From: Gemmatimonadaceae bacterium
Lineage (GTDB): Bacteria > Gemmatimonadota > Gemmatimonadetes > Gemmatimonadales > Gemmatimonadaceae
NCBI GenBank assembly: GCA_020852815.1
Contig: JADZAN010000001.1
Location: 62,001-126,000 of the forward strand
Direction of reading: 5' to 3'
DNA: 64,000 nucleotides
The notes under the pieces are model-generated. The model saw nothing but the letters and a program-made list of their open reading frames with translations. It was not told where the DNA came from and ran no database searches. Each line of letters opens with the position of its first letter. Within the stretch, counting starts at the first letter, position 1. Made by a program: the position numbers and the translations under genes. Of this stretch, positions 60,381 to 64,000 are shown piece after piece.

Positions 60381-61253
60381 TCACTCGAGGTTCTCCACCT
60401 GCTCCCGGATCCGCTCCAGTTCCTCCTTGATCGTCACGACGTCGGCCAGCATGGCTGCATCGTTCGACTTGCTCCCGGTGGTGTTGGCCTCGCGGAGCAT
60501 CTCCTGGAGCAGGAACCCGAGCCGCTTTCCCACCGGTTCGCCGTCCCGGCGCTCGAGCGTCTGCCGAAACGCGGCGTTGTGAGAGTCAAAGCGCGACAGC
60601 TCCTCGTGCACGTCGAGCCGGTCGGCGAGGATGGCGATCTCCTGCGCCAGGCGCTGGTCGTCGACCGCCACTCCCGCGGCGAGTTCCTGCACCGACGCGC
60701 GAAGGCGATCGCGCTGTTCCAGCAGTCGTGCCGGCGCCCGCGCCGCGATGCGCCCCAGCGCTCCCTCGACGATGGCCAGCCGCTGCAAGAGGTACGCGGC
60801 CAGTCGCTCGCCCTCCTCCTCGCGCGCCGCCGATAGCGCCTGTGCGGCGGAATCGACGATCGTCAGCAGCTCGCTCACCTCGCCGTCCTCCCCTTCGGAG
60901 ATGGACTGCATCACGTCGGGCATGCGCAGCACCGCCGACACGTCGATCACGCCATCCAACTGGTAGCGCGACTGGAGCCGGCGCAACAGCTCCACGTAAG
61001 CGCCAAACCGCGCCTCGTCGATCGCCGGCGCCCCCGCCACCCCACGCTCCACCCGCGCGCTGAGCGAGATGTGCCCGCGGTTCACGCGCTTGCGCAGCGA
61101 TTCGCGCACTTCGCTCTCCCATCGGGCAAGCTCCGAGGGGAGACGGATGGTCGCGTTGAAGAATCGATGATTGACGGAGCGGAGTTCGACGGCGACGCGC
61201 GCGGCGCCCACCATCCCTTCCGCCACGCCAAAGCCGGTCATGCTTCGGATCAT
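60381..61253 (-). CDS. yicC: YicC family endoribonuclease
   Basis: YicC proteins are recently described RNases in E. coli, acting on some small RNAs; the role here is inferred. The 290-residue protein starts MIRSMTGFGVAEGMVGAARV, with ELRSVNHRFFN, GHISLSARVER and ends with GKRLGFLLQEMLREANTTGS, KSNDAAMLADVVTIKEELER, the family's best C-terminal signature. First gene of yicC-gmk-rpoZ-coaBC, with a promoter just upstream and little or no leader. Confidence 0.94.
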   Translation of the reverse strand: MIRSMTGFGVAEGMVGAARVAVELRSVNHRFFNATIRLPSELARWESEVRESLRKRVNRGHISLSARVERGVAGAPAIDEARFGAYVELLRRLQSRYQLDGVIDVSAVLRMPDVMQSISEGEDGEVSELLTIVDSAAQALSAAREEEGERLAAYLLQRLAIVEGALGRIAARAPARLLEQRDRLRASVQELAAGVAVDDQRLAQEIAILADRLDVHEELSRFDSHNAAFRQTLERRDGEPVGKRLGFLLQEMLREANTTGSKSNDAAMLADVVTIKEELERIREQVENLE

Positions 61254-61265
61254 GGGAGGCCGCGC

Positions 61266-61294
61266 AAGTTATTGCGGGACAACAACCTTGTCAA
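61266..61294 (-). promoter_or_regulatory. Promoter of yicC-gmk-rpoZ-coaBC
   Basis: Minus strand TTGACA (61294-61289), 17-base spacer, TAACTT (61271-61266). Only 12 bases separate the -10 from the yicC ATG and no Shine-Dalgarno is visible, so the leader would be about five bases. Confidence 0.6.
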
Positions 61295-61304
61295 ATCGGC
61301 CTTC

Positions 61305-63410
61305 CTAGTTGAAGAAGTACCAGCGCACGCCGTAATACTGCACGGGGCGATGCATGAAGTAGCCCGGCACCTGCTGGTACACCTCGTTCATCACGTTCCG
61401 GAACTGGTAGGAGAGCGTCGCTTGCAGCAGGCGGATCTCCAACTGCGCACCGATCGTTCGGTACTGCGACGACTGGAGCACCTCGTCGCCCACCAGGAAG
61501 AGCGCCTGGGTGCGGTACTCGTGCGAGACGGCGAAGTAGATGTTCAGGTTCCCGGAGGGGAATCGCGAACGCCAGGCGGTGTTCACGTACAGCTGCGAGC
61601 GCGTCTGGTACATGGGGCGCAACATCCCCGCCGAATCCCACTTGATGGCGGTCGCGTCAAAGCCCACGTCCTTCCAGACCTTGCCACGCAGCGAGACAAA
61701 CAGCCCGGTTGCGGCGCCGACCGACGTTCCCGTGAAGCCGGTATCGAAGACGATCGGGGCGATGAGTTGCGCCGTGTCGCGCGACATGATGCCGCCCGAC
61801 AGCCACGCGCGATGCAACCGAACCCCGACCTCGCCGCGATACGTGAGTTGCGTGGGAAAGAGGGCCGCGATGCTGGGGGCGTAGTAGCTCACGGCGCCCG
61901 ACACGCCAAGCCACGACAGCGGGAGGAGGCGCGCCGAGCCGTCAATGCGCCTGAGGTGGCGCTCCTCCTGCTGCTCCACGAAGCCCGTGACCGCCAGGCG
62001 CGGGCGCTCGTACGAGACGCGCGCCGACGGCGTGAGGTACGACAGCGAGTCGATACGCCTGAAGCGCCCAGTGACCGAGAGCGACAGCGCCCCCCGATCC
62101 CACCCGGCGGCGGCGATGTACTGCTGCGCGCTCGGCGTGAACTCGGTGGGCGAGGGCCTGAGCGGGAAGGCGACGGTATCGGTGTGATTGATGTTCGACT
62201 GCTGGTGCGACAGGCGGGCCGCCGTCAGGTGCATCCAGATGCCGCGCGCGGTGTCGGTGAAGGCAGCGCGCGCATAGGCCTGCGTGAACGACCCGTCGAA
62301 CCGCGGGAGCGCCGGTCGCGTGGGGATCAACTCCTCGTCGCGCGGCTGCTCCGTCCGGTCGCGCGCGGTGCGCAGGAACGACGCGTCGACGCTGAAACGC
62401 CCGCGTGCCCACCCGGTCCGGCCAAAGAGCGACAGCCCATCGGCATCGCCACCGCCGCGACTGTCGCGCGTCCCGATCTGGTAGGCCCCGAGCTGCAATG
62501 CCGCGCCGTTCCGGTAGCGCTGCCCGAAGTAGCCGGCGTAGCCGTTGGTCTCGAGGTCACCGGTCCCGATGTCGATACGCGTCGATGGCGTGACGTTCCG
62601 GACGCGCCACGAACGCAGGTGCACGCGCACCTCCGCCGCGGCGCGCTCGAGTCGCACTTCCTCGAGCGGCCAGAGCTGCACGAAGGAGAGGTCGAGGATG
62701 CCGCCGTTGCGTGGATCCAGGTTGTCGAGCTCGATCCCGTCGTAGAAGACGCGAACCCGTCCCACGTCGCCGATCATCGCACCCACCTGCGGCGACCCTA
62801 CCCATCCGGTGCGGAAGACCGAGAGCCCCGGCACGCGATCGAGAAGATCGCCCAGCGTGAGCGCCCCGGTGGCGGCGAGTTCGTCGCGCCCCCAGCGGTA
62901 CTGTTCGCCAAGGTCGGTGAGCTTGGGCATCTCGGCGGCGGCGGTCGGCGCCTTGACGGTGTCGATGCGGCGCGCCTGCTCGCGCAGGATCGCCTCCGCC
63001 TCCTTGCGCAGCGAGTCGGTCCGGAGCGAATCGGCGCGCAACGAATCGCGCCGCGCCTTGAGCGTGTCCTGGGCGATGGGTTCGCGCTGGGCGAGCGAGT
63101 CGCCCCTGGCGGCCGAGTCTCCCTTGGGACGCAGGGTGTCAACCGGAGTGACCGGGACCACGGGAGCCACGGCCGGCGTTGGCGTGGCCGCGCGCGCCTT
63201 GGCCAGCGAGTCGGCGCGAAGCTTCGCCTTGGCGATGGAGTCGGCGCGGGCCCTGGCCTTACGGATCGAGTCGGCGCGGGCGCGCGCGGCCTTGCTCGTA
63301 TCCTGGCGTGCCGCCGTTGGGGGCGGCTGGCGCTGCTGCGCTGCCGCCGTCCCGTGCAAAACGGCCCCGACCGCGAGGCCGAGGCCGGCGAGCCGCAGTA
63401 GTCGGACCAA
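61305..63410 (-). CDS. TonB-dependent receptor with RADS-repeat region
   Basis: Outer-membrane receptor, substrate unknown. From TTG 63410 the protein is 701 residues; a CTG at 63419 with better-spaced AGGGAG is also possible. It opens with a signal LLRLAGLGLAVGAVLHGTAA. Next is a charged repeat region (about 44-143) with ARADSIRKAR-type decapeptides and RRDSL/RADSL/RTDSL pentapeptides. A plug domain follows (LTLGDLLDRVPGLSVFRTGW, VRVFYDGIELDNLDPRNGG), then a beta-barrel ending YYGVRWYFFN. No TonB box is obvious. pepA is six bases upstream. Confidence 0.82.
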   Translation of the reverse strand: MVRLLRLAGLGLAVGAVLHGTAAAQQRQPPPTAARQDTSKAARARADSIRKARARADSIAKAKLRADSLAKARAATPTPAVAPVVPVTPVDTLRPKGDSAARGDSLAQREPIAQDTLKARRDSLRADSLRTDSLRKEAEAILREQARRIDTVKAPTAAAEMPKLTDLGEQYRWGRDELAATGALTLGDLLDRVPGLSVFRTGWVGSPQVGAMIGDVGRVRVFYDGIELDNLDPRNGGILDLSFVQLWPLEEVRLERAAAEVRVHLRSWRVRNVTPSTRIDIGTGDLETNGYAGYFGQRYRNGAALQLGAYQIGTRDSRGGGDADGLSLFGRTGWARGRFSVDASFLRTARDRTEQPRDEELIPTRPALPRFDGSFTQAYARAAFTDTARGIWMHLTAARLSHQQSNINHTDTVAFPLRPSPTEFTPSAQQYIAAAGWDRGALSLSVTGRFRRIDSLSYLTPSARVSYERPRLAVTGFVEQQEERHLRRIDGSARLLPLSWLGVSGAVSYYAPSIAALFPTQLTYRGEVGVRLHRAWLSGGIMSRDTAQLIAPIVFDTGFTGTSVGAATGLFVSLRGKVWKDVGFDATAIKWDSAGMLRPMYQTRSQLYVNTAWRSRFPSGNLNIYFAVSHEYRTQALFLVGDEVLQSSQYRTIGAQLEIRLLQATLSYQFRNVMNEVYQQVPGYFMHRPVQYYGVRWYFFN

Positions 63411-63415
63411 CCGAG

Positions 63416-64000
63416 TCAGTGCGCTCTCCCTCGAACGAATTCGATGAAGGTACCCGTCGGCGTCCCGGTCGGTCCCTTCGGGATGATTCCGAGGTCGACT
63501 TCGCTGTACGCGGTTCCGGCAACGTCGAGATGCACCCACGGGTACGAGACAAACTCGCGCAGGAACATGGCCGCGGTGATGGTCCCGCCGGCGCGTCCGC
63601 CCGTGTTCTTGATGTCGGCCACGTCCGACTTGATCTGTTCGCGATAGTCCTCGAACATCGGCAGCTGCCACGCCGGTTCGCTGGCGCGCGTGGCGGCGCC
63701 GATGACTTCCGCCACAAGGGCGTCATCGTTGCCGAGGGCACCGGTCGTCGTGTTGCCCAGCGCGATGACGCAGGCGCCCGTGAGCGTGGCGGCATCGACC
63801 ACCGCCGCGGGATCGAAGCGCGCGACCCAGGCCAGCACGTCGGCGAGGACGAGCCGCCCTTCGGCGTCGGTGTTGATGATCTCGATCGTCTTCCCCGTCG
63901 ACGCGGTCACGACGTCGCCCGGCTTCACCGCGGTGCCCGACGGCATGTTGGTGGTCGCACCAAAGACGCCGACGACGTTGACGGGAAGCGCCAGGCGAGC
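63416..64000 (-). CDS. pepA: Leucyl aminopeptidase family M17, N-terminal part cut by window edge
   Basis: A two-metal cytosolic aminopeptidase that removes N-terminal residues. About 194 C-terminal residues are visible, including the family signature NTDAEGRLVLADVL with metal and active-site residues, DAATLTGACVIALG and KSDVADIKNTGGRAGGTITA, HLDVAGTAY near the end. The 5' end lies outside. Its TGA is six bases before the TonB receptor TTG start, so both are probably co-transcribed. Confidence 0.96.
   Translation of the reverse strand, partial: ARLALPVNVVGVFGATTNMPSGTAVKPGDVVTASTGKTIEIINTDAEGRLVLADVLAWVARFDPAAVVDAATLTGACVIALGNTTTGALGNDDALVAEVIGAATRASEPAWQLPMFEDYREQIKSDVADIKNTGGRAGGTITAAMFLREFVSYPWVHLDVAGTAYSEVDLGIIPKGPTGTPTGTFIEFVRGRAH

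Noticed and set aside
61071-63401. 776-codon plus-strand frame opposite the TonB receptor
   Set aside because: Antisense shadow; product is Arg/Ala-rich without motifs, while the minus strand has signal, plug and barrel.

Overview
This 64 kb window is ordinary chromosome from a high-GC, Gram-negative bacterium. Outer-membrane markers are kdsB for KDO and a TonB-dependent receptor. Menaquinone is made by the futalosine route (mqnA, mqnC, mqnE). There is a full 14-gene complex I. A TonB-dependent receptor with an N-terminal region rich in RADS repeats, together with this gene mix, best fits Gemmatimonadota. That placement is inference: no rRNA or other decisive marker is present. I see 66 protein genes; pyrG at the left edge and the M17 aminopeptidase at the right edge are cut off. 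I see no tRNA, rRNA, insertion sequence, prophage, CRISPR array or origin.

Layout. All genes except dcd lie on the minus strand, so transcription runs from high to low coordinates, often with ATGA, TGATG, TAATG or GTGA stop/start overlaps. From the right: pepA and the TonB receptor (61.3-64.0 kb); yicC-gmk-rpoZ-coaBC-udg-dnaB-radA-ispD (53.5-61.3 kb); tsaC, a low-molecular-weight phosphatase, aroE and comF (50.4-53.5 kb); a glycolytic run gapA-pgk-tpiA with secG and carA (45.8-50.4 kb); an HU-type gene, moaD-moaE-moaA and mdh (42.5-45.8 kb); sdhC-sdhA-sdhB (38.9-42.4 kb); the lone plus-strand dcd (38.2 kb); nuoA to nuoN (23.3-37.8 kb); a phosphomannomutase/phosphoglucomutase, a UPF0182 membrane protein, sucC-sucD and ndk (16.6-23.2 kb); a DUF177-rpmF-plsX-fabH-fabD-fabG-acpP-fabF lipid operon (10.5-16.5 kb); mqnE-mqnA-hybrid kinase-mqnC with ispF, dedA, xerD, trpG/pabA, a dipeptidase, kdsB and pyrG (0-10.5 kb).

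How it works together. The core is aerobic energy metabolism: mdh, sdh and suc supply TCA steps, complex I and succinate dehydrogenase feed electrons to menaquinone made by the mqn genes, and glycolysis supplies carbon. Fatty-acid, isoprenoid, CoA, nucleotide and molybdenum-cofactor genes are interleaved.

The unexplained signals are mostly regulatory. An 8-bp repeat array (TCGTCYTC on the coding strand) lies just upstream of four energy genes (ndk, sucC, nuoF, sdhB), and the two closest starts have no visible Shine-Dalgarno. The nuo promoter carries a Rex- or CRP-like operator and a second palindrome. The lipid operon begins with a palindrome over its -10 box and start codon and may be leaderless. 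The octamer GCCTAACG recurs with strong strand bias. coaBC appears to lack a normal start codon. No computation was possible, so all counts are by eye.
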